A stretch of DNA of 32,259 nt from a virus: positions 1 to 32,259 of the IMG/VR virus record IMGVR_UViG_3300042353_000352, one strand, 5' to 3'. Numbering within the stretch: position 1 is the stretch's first letter; every line of letters begins with the position of its first letter. Under the pieces are notes generated by a model that worked only from the letters and a program-made list of their open reading frames with translations, was not told the DNA's origin and made no database searches. This document shows, one piece after another, positions 21,660 through 27,120 of this stretch. The position numbers and the translations under genes are program-made.

Positions 21660-21863
21660 TTATGCTACTCTAACTACAAGTGTAATTAAGTCAATCCATA
21701 CAGAACTATAAGTATCTTTAAGATGCTCTATATTTCTTATTGAAAGGTATGGTCCACATACTATTTTGAAATCTTTTCCAGCGTTCCAGTCAGCTTTAGC
21801 TTCTTCGCTAGTTTTATACTCTCTGCCGTAAGCAGGCATAATCATTAATGCTTTTGATTTCAT
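21660..21863 (-). CDS. Conserved-looking 67-residue phage protein
   Basis: Begins MKSKALMIMPAYGREYKTSE and continues with AKADWNAGKDFKIVCGPYLS, a compact domain I associate with small phage proteins of unknown function. No catalytic or metal motif. It is driven by the promoter at 21883-21912 with a leader of about 12 nt and precedes the Leu-Glu tRNA run by five bases, so its message probably carries those tRNAs. Confidence 0.78.
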   Translation of the reverse strand: MKSKALMIMPAYGREYKTSEEAKADWNAGKDFKIVCGPYLSIRNIEHLKDTYSSVWIDLITLVVRVA

Positions 21864-21882
21864 AGATTATCCTTAAAGAATA

Positions 21883-21912
21883 ATTATAACAAACTTTTAC
21901 CAGAATTGTCAA
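21883..21912 (-). promoter_or_regulatory. Sigma-70 promoter feeding 21660-21863 and the tRNA run
   Basis: Minus strand: TTGACA (21912-21907), 18-bp spacer, TATAAT (21888-21883). It lies inside the last codons and stop of the 21884-22135 gene, so that gene's C-terminus is coded by promoter sequence. Confidence 0.85.
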
Positions 21913-22135
21913 CTTTAATATTTTGAACTTGTTGAGTCTCGGCATTGTTGCGTGTGGGTTTATCGTCGAACTCATCATAAAGACCCATTTCTTGACTAAT
22001 GCGAACCATTTCGTCTAATGCACGCTCTTGTTTGGCTTTTTGATCTGTAGCAAAAATAGCATCCCAACGAGTTGCGTATTCTAAATCTGATACACTTAAG
22101 GGTCTAGGCTTTGAGCCTTTTCCACTATCTGACAT
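21884..22135 (-). CDS. Unknown phage protein with GKGSKPRPLSV motif
   Basis: Eighty-three residues from the ATG at 22135, which has a GGAG SD (the longer frame to 22183 would start inside a hairpin). Starts MSDSGKGSKPRPLSVSDLEY followed by ATRWDAIFATDQKAKQE, a short motif that I recall as recurring in uncharacterised phage proteins; the rest is polar and probably disordered. A regulatory-looking pair of mutually exclusive hairpins precedes it (22155-22202). The promoter of the next gene overlaps its 3' end. Confidence 0.75.
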   Translation of the reverse strand: MSDSGKGSKPRPLSVSDLEYATRWDAIFATDQKAKQERALDEMVRISQEMGLYDEFDDKPTRNNAETQQVQNIKVDNSGKSLL

Positions 22136-22154
22136 TTTGTTTCTCCAAATAAAT

Positions 22155-22202
22155 AAAGGTTTAGGTTTACCTTGTATGGGCAAACCTAAACCTTTGTTTA
22201 GG
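22155..22202 (-). promoter_or_regulatory. Mutually exclusive hairpins (attenuator-like leader)
   Basis: On the minus-strand RNA three segments occur in order: 1 (22202-22196, CCTAAAC), 2 (22195-22182, containing GTTTAGG) and 3 (22168-22155). Segment 2 can pair with 3 in a perfect 14-bp stem with a 13-nt loop followed by ATTTATTT, or with 1 in a 7-bp, 4-nt-loop hairpin, but not both. The layout resembles antiterminator/terminator leaders. It lies about 20 bases before the start of the 21884-22135 gene. The T-run is imperfect. Confidence 0.6.
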
Positions 22203-22249
22203 GCTTCTGTTTTCTTTTATAGACTGGCTACTATCTGTCGGTATAGAAT

Positions 22250-22320
22250 TGGTTGCGGCGGAAGGACTCGAACCTTCTAAGCGGAGCTTATGAGACTTGC
22301 TTTTACCCTGACTCACCGCG
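22250..22320 (-). tRNA. Atypical short tRNA with CAU anticodon and initiator-like C1-A72 mismatch
   Basis: CGCGGTG pairs with CGCCGCA except for the first pair, C against A, the signature of bacterial initiator tRNA. T arm GAAGG-TTCGAGT-CCTTC is canonical and ACCA is encoded. The anticodon loop CTCATAA is present but its stem has only about three pairs, and the D arm is hard to draw; the molecule is 71 nt. It is a degenerate or specialised tRNA-like gene. Confidence 0.6.
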
Positions 22321-22322
22321 GT

Positions 22323-22484
22323 TTAATAACAGTTGTTAAACAGTTTGCGTTCTTGATAATTTTGCCAAACGGCTTCTAATCGCTGAATGTCTTTGTAATC
22401 TTTTGGGTCTGACTCGCTAATAAAGTCCTCTAGCGTATAGGGTTTAAACATATCCCTAAATCGCTGCATTAAGTTACTTAACAT
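22323..22484 (-). CDS. 53-residue protein, DUF3563-like
   Basis: A short gene overlapping the end of 22474-22701 by 11 bases and ending three bases before the odd tRNA. The product starts MLSNLMQRFRDMFK, then YTLEDFISESDPKDYKDIQR and a helical EAVWQNYQERKLF. This order (amphipathic start, 'LEDYI-x-SDPKD', then helix with RLE) resembles small phage proteins of the DUF3563 type. No SD is obvious at the ATG at 22484; Met6 or Met12 are alternatives. Function unknown. Confidence 0.62.
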   Translation of the reverse strand: MLSNLMQRFRDMFKPYTLEDFISESDPKDYKDIQRLEAVWQNYQERKLFNNCY

Positions 22485-22701
22485 CTTTAACAAATCCATA
22501 CAACTTGTTTGCTTCTTTTAATACATCTTCAAATGTGTACATTTTAGGAGCATAAGTTTGCCAGTCTTCAGCTACTTTTTTACCTTCTTTTAGAAGTTGT
22601 TCAAAAGTGCGACCAGCAAAGTCTAAGTTAATTTCTTGCTGTTGTTGCAAGTAGTCTTGAGCCATGCTTAACATTTGTGCACGAATTTCAAAAGGATTCA
22701 T
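22474..22701 (-). CDS. Small helical protein, partner of the next gene
   Basis: Seventy-five residues, almost wholly helical and Gln/Glu/Lys-rich: MNPFEIRAQMLSMAQDY, LQQQQEINLDFAGRTFEQLL, then VLKEANKLYGFVKDVK. It overlaps the upstream gene by ATGA, so the two are probably translated as a pair. Both have the look of small phasin-like coiled proteins (hydrophobic helix with short loops) but are shorter than phasins, so I do not assign the family. Confidence 0.75.
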   Translation of the reverse strand: MNPFEIRAQMLSMAQDYLQQQQEINLDFAGRTFEQLLKEGKKVAEDWQTYAPKMYTFEDVLKEANKLYGFVKDVK

Positions 22702-22916
22702 TTTGAGTCCTTTTGTGGAAAAAATACTTTGCCCATTGTGTCCACTGAGTATTTGGACAATTCAATGTAGTTTTTAGCCATCATTTTAGCAAATGTTGTT
22801 TGAGCATCAATAAATTCATTGCAGGCTTTGTTGAGTGTTTCGTCTTTGTAAACTTGGTTAGTAAACTGACGTTTTGAGGATTGAAATAAATCAATATAAA
22901 AATCGGGTGTAAACAT
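22698..22916 (-). CDS. Small helical protein, possibly phasin-like
   Basis: Seventy-two residues from the ATG at 22916, chosen over 22949 because of the AAGGA SD. Starts MFTPDFYIDLFQSSKRQF and carries a long helix (ACNEFIDAQTTFAKMMAKNY, then ELSKYSVDTMGK). The alternation of Phe/Tyr with Asn/Lys and 'F-x-N-x3-k' spacing recalls phasins, which coat polyhydroxyalkanoate granules, but the length is less than half the family's, so this is a weak comparison. Translationally coupled to the next gene (ATGA). Confidence 0.75.
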   Translation of the reverse strand: MFTPDFYIDLFQSSKRQFTNQVYKDETLNKACNEFIDAQTTFAKMMAKNYIELSKYSVDTMGKVFFPQKDSK

Positions 22917-23017
22917 AAAATTCCTTGTGTTGTGTGTGAAAAAATTCAAGAAATATTTACACAGCCCTGCTTGAATTGCTGTAAGGATAGTTTTCTGGTT
23001 TCCTTAAACCCGAGTGG

Positions 23018-23224
23018 TTATTCTGATTTGCCTAGACGACCCATGTCGCCTTGGTGTGTAGTATTTTCATCACGAGCTACTATAGTAACTGGCATTGACT
23101 CAACGCCTCCAGGGATAATATCACGTGGGTCAACACCTGTTTTAGGGTCAACATTTTCTGCGTAACCTTCGGTATAGGGCACGCCTTCGCCTGCGGGAAC
23201 TGCTCCCATTTGTTTAATTTTCAT
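23018..23224 (-). CDS. Unknown 68-residue Pro/Gly-rich protein
   Basis: Starts MKIKQMGAVPAGEGVPYTEG, rich in Gly, Pro, Asp and Val with no helix-forming stretch, likely extended or disordered. A GGAGAG SD precedes the ATG at 23224. It ends a chain of four coupled genes (23781 down to 23018). Between it and the next gene (22917-23017) I see only a weak 5-bp hairpin and no promoter. Confidence 0.72.
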   Translation of the reverse strand: MKIKQMGAVPAGEGVPYTEGYAENVDPKTGVDPRDIIPGGVESMPVTIVARDENTTHQGDMGRLGKSE

Positions 23225-23225
23225 A

Positions 23226-23354
23226 TTAGCTCTCCAAATTGCGGTTTAATTTGCCGCGTAATTGTTTGTGAGTCTTTTTGTGCGCCCCACACTTACGCTT
23301 AATCATATGCATAACTATTCGGTTACGCATTTTAGGTATCTTTTTACTTTTCAT
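23226..23354 (-). CDS. 42-residue highly basic protein
   Basis: Too short for usual gene callers but firmly placed: its ATG forms ATGA with the upstream stop, and its TAA precedes the next ATG by one base. The product (MKSKKIPKMRNRIVMHMIKR, then a Lys/His/Arg-rich KCGAHKKTHKQLRGKLNRN) has about 17 Lys/Arg in 42 residues with one Cys and several His. It probably binds nucleic acid or the ribosome; no family known to me. Confidence 0.7.
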   Translation of the reverse strand: MKSKKIPKMRNRIVMHMIKRKCGAHKKTHKQLRGKLNRNLES

Positions 23355-23581
23355 GATATAAGCACTGCCTGTGTTTTTTCGTAGTTGCGTAACTCTTCAC
23401 GTTGCAAATCATGCAGCAGGAGTTCGTGTTTGCCATACCACCAGTCTAAATTGACATCTAGTGCAACTTCGTAACATCTGATTGCCGAGACAAATTCTAC
23501 TCCGCCTTCGTAACCTGCACGCACAACTTGCATTTCAGGATCGTGCTGCTGTAATTCTTTGATTAAGTCTTTTATTTTCAT
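23351..23581 (-). CDS. Unknown 76-residue protein
   Basis: Starts MKIKDLIKELQQHDPEMQVV followed by RAGYEGGVEFVSAIRCYEV, a helix-strand arrangement common in small phage proteins ('LIxxLxxxDPxxxVVxxGYEGG'); no function is known to me. It joins its neighbours by ATGA overlaps on both sides, indicating stepwise coupled translation within the unit driven from 23803-23831. Confidence 0.78.
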   Translation of the reverse strand: MKIKDLIKELQQHDPEMQVVRAGYEGGVEFVSAIRCYEVALDVNLDWWYGKHELLLHDLQREELRNYEKTQAVLIS

Positions 23582-23781
23582 GCTGTTACCTTAGTTTTAT
23601 ATTCACGGATTGCTTCTGCATCTAAGCAGGCGTATACACGGAACTGATCACGACCAACACGATCATAAAGATCGTTAGCCATTTTTTCTAATCGTTCTAG
23701 TTTTTCTATTGGTAAATGGTCGCAGTTAATGTAACGACTCATAAAAGCATCAATTAAAAACTCTTTTGTATACCCAGCCAT
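23578..23781 (-). CDS. Unknown 67-residue protein
   Basis: Starts MAGYTKEFLIDAFMSRYINC and is helical, with HLPIEKLERLEKMANDLYD and VGRDQFRVYACLDAEAIREY. The composition is that of a soluble small domain with no motif I can name; the pattern recurs in small phage proteins that I remember only as hypothetical. First gene after the promoter at 23803-23831. Confidence 0.78.
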   Translation of the reverse strand: MAGYTKEFLIDAFMSRYINCDHLPIEKLERLEKMANDLYDRVGRDQFRVYACLDAEAIREYKTKVTA

Positions 23782-23802
23782 GTTTTCTCCAAAGTAGTCT
23801 AT

Positions 23803-23831
23803 ATTATACTACAAAAAGTAATATAAATCAA
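23803..23831 (-). promoter_or_regulatory. Sigma-70 promoter for the 23781-23018 chain
   Basis: Minus strand: TTGATT (23831-23826), 17-bp spacer, TATAAT (23808-23803), in the 57-base gap after the phosphatase-like gene. Leader about 15 nt. Confidence 0.85.
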
Positions 23832-23838
23832 GTCTAAA

Positions 23839-24288
23839 TTAATAGGAGGTTTTGCCACCAACTGCGTGAACCCAGTCGATTTGCTTTTCAAATTCTATGA
23901 CAAGATCAGGGTCGTTGTATTCGTACATATCAGGTATATCTAATACTAATGACCTTATTGTTAACAAGTTATGCAACATTTGATGATCTTTAAATAGTTC
24001 TAGCGACTCGTGATAGTTTTCTTCGTTGACAAAAACAATTTTTTCAGCCCACATAATAAGATTGGCACTAATTGGAATTAGTGCATAGTCAACGGCACTA
24101 CCGCAACTGCGAGCATTTAATCCCTTACGAATTGCTAATGCAGCACCTGTTGGGCTACGCAATAACCCAGCGCTGCACACAAAAAGCCAGCGAGGAGCAC
24201 TGCCTTGATAATGATTACTATAAGGAGTTGTTGTTTTAAAGATTTCTGCATTTTTAGTGCCTTGTTCAAACTTGTGTTGTGAGTTCAT
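23839..24288 (-). CDS. Low-molecular-weight protein tyrosine phosphatase-like protein
   Basis: A 149-residue protein with a phosphatase P-loop: RWLFVCSAGLLRSPTGAALA (33-52), where Cys38-x5-Arg44-Ser45 matches the C-x5-R-S active site of LMW-PTP and arsenate reductases. A later LDIPDMYEYNDPDLV could hold the general acid Asp. The P-loop is CSAGLLRS rather than the standard CxGNxCRS, so the substrate is uncertain: a phosphoprotein, a small phosphate ester or a modified nucleotide. It overlaps the end of the UvdE gene by 23 bases, so expression is coupled to DNA repair. No SD is seen at its ATG. Confidence 0.78.
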   Translation of the reverse strand: MNSQHKFEQGTKNAEIFKTTTPYSNHYQGSAPRWLFVCSAGLLRSPTGAALAIRKGLNARSCGSAVDYALIPISANLIMWAEKIVFVNEENYHESLELFKDHQMLHNLLTIRSLVLDIPDMYEYNDPDLVIEFEKQIDWVHAVGGKTSY

Positions 24289-25273
24289 ATAGTTGGTTTG
24301 ATGCTGTATTTTTTTGTTTTGATTCGCACATAATATCTGCGTGTGGTTGAAAACTTAAGCACCACTTGTTGCAGGCTTGATTCCAGTAGAATTCTGAATG
24401 TGCGCGAAGTTTTGCCGAAGTAAAACCACTAGCTTTAAGCTGTTTTAAGTCTGGGCGAATATAAGGATCATGGTCGACAAGCACATCTTCTCGTGATACT
24501 GAGTAGTGCATTGTTGGTCTAACACCACGCCATGAGTCTACAACACGCTTGAACTTGTCGTCACAAGGTGTAATGTATTCGCCACTATGAATCCAGTGGT
24601 GATGTATGTCTAAGACTAAGGCACAGTGATCTACAAGTTCTAGTGAACTGTCAAGACCCCATGTAAACTCTGCATTTTCTATGGTTAAGCAGTTTCGTGC
24701 TTCTGAGCTTAGACGTTTTAGTGCTGCAATAATACCTTTAGGACCTTGCTTGCCGCCAATGTGTACATTGCATTTAAAGTCTTGAAACTTTTTGCCGTAG
24801 CCCATGTACCTGATAAGATCGCAGTGATACTCAAACTCTAAGATTGAGTTTTCAACAACGTGAGGTTGTTCACTAGCTAACACGCAGAACTGACCAGGGT
24901 GGAAACTAAGACGAATGTCCAATTCCCTAGCACGATCACCTATTTTGCTGAGGTTAGACTCTAGGAACTGGACAACGTCAGGTTCGAAGTAAAACGGCAT
25001 ATAGTCGTCATGAGTATATGCTGTTAGTAAGTCGCTAGTAATACGAAACATACGCAGCTCTGGTGGCTGCTTGCCAAGCCATTCAATCTGTGCGGCAAAA
25101 GCTAATACGTTTGCACGCATCAAATCCCACAGCCGTTCACGAGCACGATCTGGTGTTTGTGAGCTGAGCCATTTAATAGTTGTGCCGCTTTGATTCAGTT
25201 TAGGGTCAGCTTTTGACTCTGAAATTTGAACTTTGCAGGCAAAACCAATGCGTTGAATATTTTGATTGAACAT
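24266..25273 (-). CDS. UV-damage endonuclease (UvdE/UvsE family)
   Basis: Nicks DNA 5' to UV photoproducts and some abasic sites, opening an alternative excision-repair path. The 335-residue sequence has the family motifs: RIGFACKVQ (8-16), MFRITSDLL (75-83), LSFHPGQF (122-129, with metal-binding His125), CNVHIGGKQG (168-177), LTIENAEF (196-203, Glu199) and LVLDIHHHWIH (219-229) of the TIM-barrel metal site. The C-terminus has PHADIM. Length is close to other UvdEs. It has its own consensus promoter at 25304-25332. UvdE in phages is uncommon but known; UV protection of progeny DNA is a reasonable inference. Confidence 0.92.
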   Translation of the reverse strand: MFNQNIQRIGFACKVQISESKADPKLNQSGTTIKWLSSQTPDRARERLWDLMRANVLAFAAQIEWLGKQPPELRMFRITSDLLTAYTHDDYMPFYFEPDVVQFLESNLSKIGDRARELDIRLSFHPGQFCVLASEQPHVVENSILEFEYHCDLIRYMGYGKKFQDFKCNVHIGGKQGPKGIIAALKRLSSEARNCLTIENAEFTWGLDSSLELVDHCALVLDIHHHWIHSGEYITPCDDKFKRVVDSWRGVRPTMHYSVSREDVLVDHDPYIRPDLKQLKASGFTSAKLRAHSEFYWNQACNKWCLSFQPHADIMCESKQKNTASNQLYELTTQV

Positions 25274-25303
25274 TTTGTGTGTATATTTTGTCGGTAATTG
25301 TAT

Positions 25304-25332
25304 ATTATACTTTATTTAAGTTGTTGTGTCAA
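25304..25332 (-). promoter_or_regulatory. Consensus sigma-70 promoter for uvdE
   Basis: Minus strand: TTGACA (25332-25327), 17-bp spacer, TATAAT (25309-25304), a full consensus match. Leader about 24 nt without a clear SD. Confidence 0.9.
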
Positions 25333-25334
25333 GA

Positions 25335-25568
25335 CTATAATCCAGTTAACCTAACGCAAGTAGGGCATACAGGATTATGGTCAAGATCTTTAACTAATTG
25401 CTGTGACCATATATTGCAATGCGAGCACTGATCAATTACTTCTACAAGTACATGGTCTTCAATATCGTCAACGTCTATATTTAGCTCGTGACAGGTTTGG
25501 GTAAGAGATTTGCGTGTTTTATTTAATATTTTAGCAAGTCTTTTATAATTAGGGCTTATATCGATCAT
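25335..25568 (-). CDS. Small zinc-ribbon protein with HTH-like start
   Basis: Seventy-seven residues. The N-terminal half (1-40) has the helix-turn-helix-like sequence YKRLAKILNKTRKSLTQTCH. The C-terminal half holds a CxxC...CxxC zinc ribbon (CSHCNIWSQQ, then NPVCPTC). This combination fits a small transcription factor or nucleic-acid-binding protein, but no family is recognised. It overlaps the upstream gene by 20 bases and ends two bases before the uvdE -35. Confidence 0.75.
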   Translation of the reverse strand: MIDISPNYKRLAKILNKTRKSLTQTCHELNIDVDDIEDHVLVEVIDQCSHCNIWSQQLVKDLDHNPVCPTCVRLTGL

Positions 25569-25968
25569 CTAGCTCTTTATGAGTCTTTTCAAATTCGAGT
25601 AAGAACATAATACAACAAGCTGCGTGAGCTAAGTGCGATAGTCCTGACTCAGGGTCTTTGTCCTCACCTGCATTAAATGCGGTGATATGTCGCATTGCTG
25701 CGCTTAAGGGTCTGCTCCACACAAAGCCTTTACGCCAGTTGTGTTCTGCATATTTTTCTGCACCAAAAGCTAACACTGCTGCTGTTTGGTTCATTGCTTC
25801 AGTACTGAGCAAATGAAATGGCAGTTTACCATCATCAAACTTTAGTGCTGTGCCAGTAGGCATTTCGCCTACAACTGTTTTTAATTCGATCTGTTCTTTA
25901 GCAGCAATATACATTGTATCGCCTGTATCAGGATCAGTAAGGGTAATTGTTTCTTCTTGTTTAGGCAT
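25549..25968 (-). CDS. dATP/dGTP diphosphohydrolase-like protein (DUF5664 type)
   Basis: A 139-residue protein whose second half matches, by memory, the DUF5664 / dATP-dGTP diphosphohydrolase N-terminal-type domain related to MazG: KFDDGKLPFHLLSTEA (43-58), AAVLAFGAEKYAEHNWRKG (63-81), AAMRHITAFNAGEDKDPESG (90-109) and LSHLAHAACCIMFLLE. The conserved Glu/Asp/His residues in these blocks would bind metal and the triphosphate. It would trim or balance purine dNTPs; related enzymes deplete dATP in phages that replace adenine, but no PurZ homolog is in the window. The first 40 residues are polar. Confidence 0.8.
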   Translation of the reverse strand: MPKQEETITLTDPDTGDTMYIAAKEQIELKTVVGEMPTGTALKFDDGKLPFHLLSTEAMNQTAAVLAFGAEKYAEHNWRKGFVWSRPLSAAMRHITAFNAGEDKDPESGLSHLAHAACCIMFLLEFEKTHKELDDRYKP

Positions 25969-26161
25969 GGTTATCTTTAAGTTTAGGCATAAATAGTCGG
26001 GGAATTGTTTTCTTTTTCTTTAATTGCTTTAGCAACTCAGGATTAATTTCATTTCGTAATGAAGCAATACCTCGCTGACGACAATGTTGTTCATATACTG
26101 GTAGCAGCACATCTAAGATCAATGCTTCTAGTTCTGCTGTATAATTTGGTTGAGTTGACAT
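25961..26161 (-). CDS. Unknown 66-residue protein
   Basis: From the ATG at 26161, which has a GGAG SD; the frame extends to 26200 but that start lies within the promoter. Starts MSTQPNYTAELEALILDVLL, helical, then a basic second half (LLKQLKKKKTIPRLFMPKLK). No motif recognised. It is the first gene of the minus-strand unit fired from the divergent promoter region and overlaps the next gene by 8 bases. Confidence 0.72.
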   Translation of the reverse strand: MSTQPNYTAELEALILDVLLPVYEQHCRQRGIASLRNEINPELLKQLKKKKTIPRLFMPKLKDNHA

Positions 26162-26182
26162 TAAAATTCTCCGAATCTGTCT

Positions 26183-26211
26183 ATTATAACACTGTGGCAA
26201 ACATTTTTCAA
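26183..26211 (-). promoter_or_regulatory. Leftward sigma-70 promoter of the divergent region
   Basis: Minus strand: TTGAAA (26211-26206), 17-bp spacer, TATAAT (26188-26183), serving 25961-26161 and the dNTP hydrolase gene. Confidence 0.87.
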
Positions 26212-26227
26212 GACAATTTCATTTCGT

Positions 26228-26241
26228 GGTTAGCGCTGACC
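26228..26241. promoter_or_regulatory. Palindrome midway between divergent promoters
   Basis: GGTTAGCGCTGACC is a 14-bp near palindrome (12 of 14 positions symmetric, AGCGCT core). Its centre is about two bases from the midpoint of the two -35 boxes, the place expected for an operator controlling both directions. No protein is assigned. Confidence 0.5.
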
Positions 26242-26253
26242 TTAAAAACACAC

Positions 26254-26282
26254 TTGTGCACTGCTTGGTCTTGTGTTATAAT
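26254..26282 (+). promoter_or_regulatory. Rightward sigma-70 promoter (extended -10)
   Basis: TTGTGC (26254-26259), 17-bp spacer, TGTTATAAT with an extended -10 TG (26274-26275) and TATAAT at 26277-26282. It starts the plus-strand lysin unit; predicted start near 26289. Confidence 0.87.
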
Positions 26283-26310
26283 TTAAAGTTCATTCACACA
26301 TCAAACAAGC

Positions 26311-26628
26311 ATGAGCTACGATATATTAATTAATAATTTGGTCAACGGGGAGTCAGTTACAGTAACTAAAACTGATGGAACTACTTATCTAGAGCCTAGA
26401 CCGCCCAATCGCACAGCATTAGCAGCAGCTAAAGCTCTTCAAAATTTACAAAATCAATTAAATTTTGGTACAGGTGCTATTAATCAACTTACTAAAGAGC
26501 GAAACGAGTTAATGGATTCCATAACCCGTCTTCAGGAACAGAATAAGAGGTTACAAGATGAAATTAACACTAAAACAAGCGCTACTTCCAGTACTGCTAG
26601 GGACTCTGATAGCCCTGCCACTGGATAA
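26311..26628 (+). CDS. Coiled-coil protein ahead of the lysin
   Basis: A 105-residue protein. The first part (1-32) is beta-like and polar (LVNGESVTVTKTDGTTYLEP); the rest is a likely coiled coil (INQLTKERNELMDSI, RLQEQNKRLQDEINTK, 57-90) and a Ser/Thr-rich tail coded in the 71-base overlap with the lysin gene. It lacks a signal peptide or membrane segment, so it does not fit Rz/Rz1 spanins. Probably a structural or accessory protein co-expressed with the lysin. Confidence 0.72.
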   Translation: MSYDILINNLVNGESVTVTKTDGTTYLEPRPPNRTALAAAKALQNLQNQLNFGTGAINQLTKERNELMDSITRLQEQNKRLQDEINTKTSATSSTARDSDSPATG

Positions 26629-27037
26629 AGCAGAAAAAACACTTAATACTGCATATCAAACAGTAAAAGCCACTAACGCTGAACTATTATGTTTAGCCAA
26701 GAATATTTACTATGAGGCTCGTGGTGAGCCAATGCATGGTAAAATAGCCGTTGCACAAGTTACGCTTAATCGTGTAACACACCGCACCGAATTTCAATCA
26801 AGTATTTGTGGAGTCGTATATGCAAAACATCAATTTTCGTGGACTATGGGAGCGCATCGTGAACCTCGTGGACCAGCTTGGCAAGAAGCTCAAGCAGTTG
26901 CTAAAGCCGTGGTGGTAGGCACGGCACACTTACCAAACTTCAAGGCTTTGTACTTTCATAATTTAACAGTGCAGCCTCAGTGGAACAAAACTAAAGAATT
27001 AGTTGCCAGAATAGGTAATCATATTTTTTATGCTTAA
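26558..27037 (+). CDS. SleB-type cell wall hydrolase (lysin) with N-terminal signal
   Basis: A peptidoglycan-cleaving enzyme of the SleB/Hydrolase_2 family, 159 residues. The N-terminus MKLTLKQALLPVLLGTLIAL is a signal peptide or signal-anchor, so it probably reaches the periplasm without a holin pore. The catalytic domain begins at LLCLAKNIYYEARGEP (Glu in YYEARGE) and continues with GKIAVAQVTLNRV, AKHQFSW and FYA at the end, all family hallmarks. SD GAGG lies 7 bases before the ATG. It overlaps the coiled-coil gene and is followed by a strong terminator. No holin was recognised nearby. Confidence 0.92.
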   Translation: MKLTLKQALLPVLLGTLIALPLDKAEKTLNTAYQTVKATNAELLCLAKNIYYEARGEPMHGKIAVAQVTLNRVTHRTEFQSSICGVVYAKHQFSWTMGAHREPRGPAWQEAQAVAKAVVVGTAHLPNFKALYFHNLTVQPQWNKTKELVARIGNHIFYA

Positions 27038-27039
27038 CC

Positions 27040-27085
27040 AAAAGGGCAGACAGGCTAATTATTTTTGGCTTGCTGCCCTTTTTCT
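27040..27085 (+). terminator. Intrinsic terminator after the lysin gene
   Basis: Ten-bp stem AAAAGGGCAG (27040-27049) with CTGCCCTTTT (27073-27082), extendable inward across a bulge, with a T-run on the plus strand. The downstream promoter's -35 overlaps its 3' arm. Confidence 0.9.
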
Positions 27086-27098
27086 TTTCTGTTATAAT
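27070..27098 (+). promoter_or_regulatory. Sigma-70 promoter for the metallophosphoesterase-ThyX unit
   Basis: TTGCTG (27070-27075), 17-bp spacer, TGTTATAAT with TATAAT at 27093-27098. It is nested in the lysin terminator, so both functions share bases. Start expected near 27105. Confidence 0.83.
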
Positions 27099-27120
27099 AT
27101 AGGCTTAACAGAGAAATTTT

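Noticed and set aside
21147-22320. CRISPR-like array because of repeated tRNA-type arms
   Set aside because: The repeats are tRNA T arms and CCA ends with distinct anticodons; there is no regular spacer.
23000-23013. GGTTT-CCTT-AAACC hairpin in the 22917-23017 gap
   Set aside because: Only 5 bp with no T-run on either strand, so not a convincing terminator.
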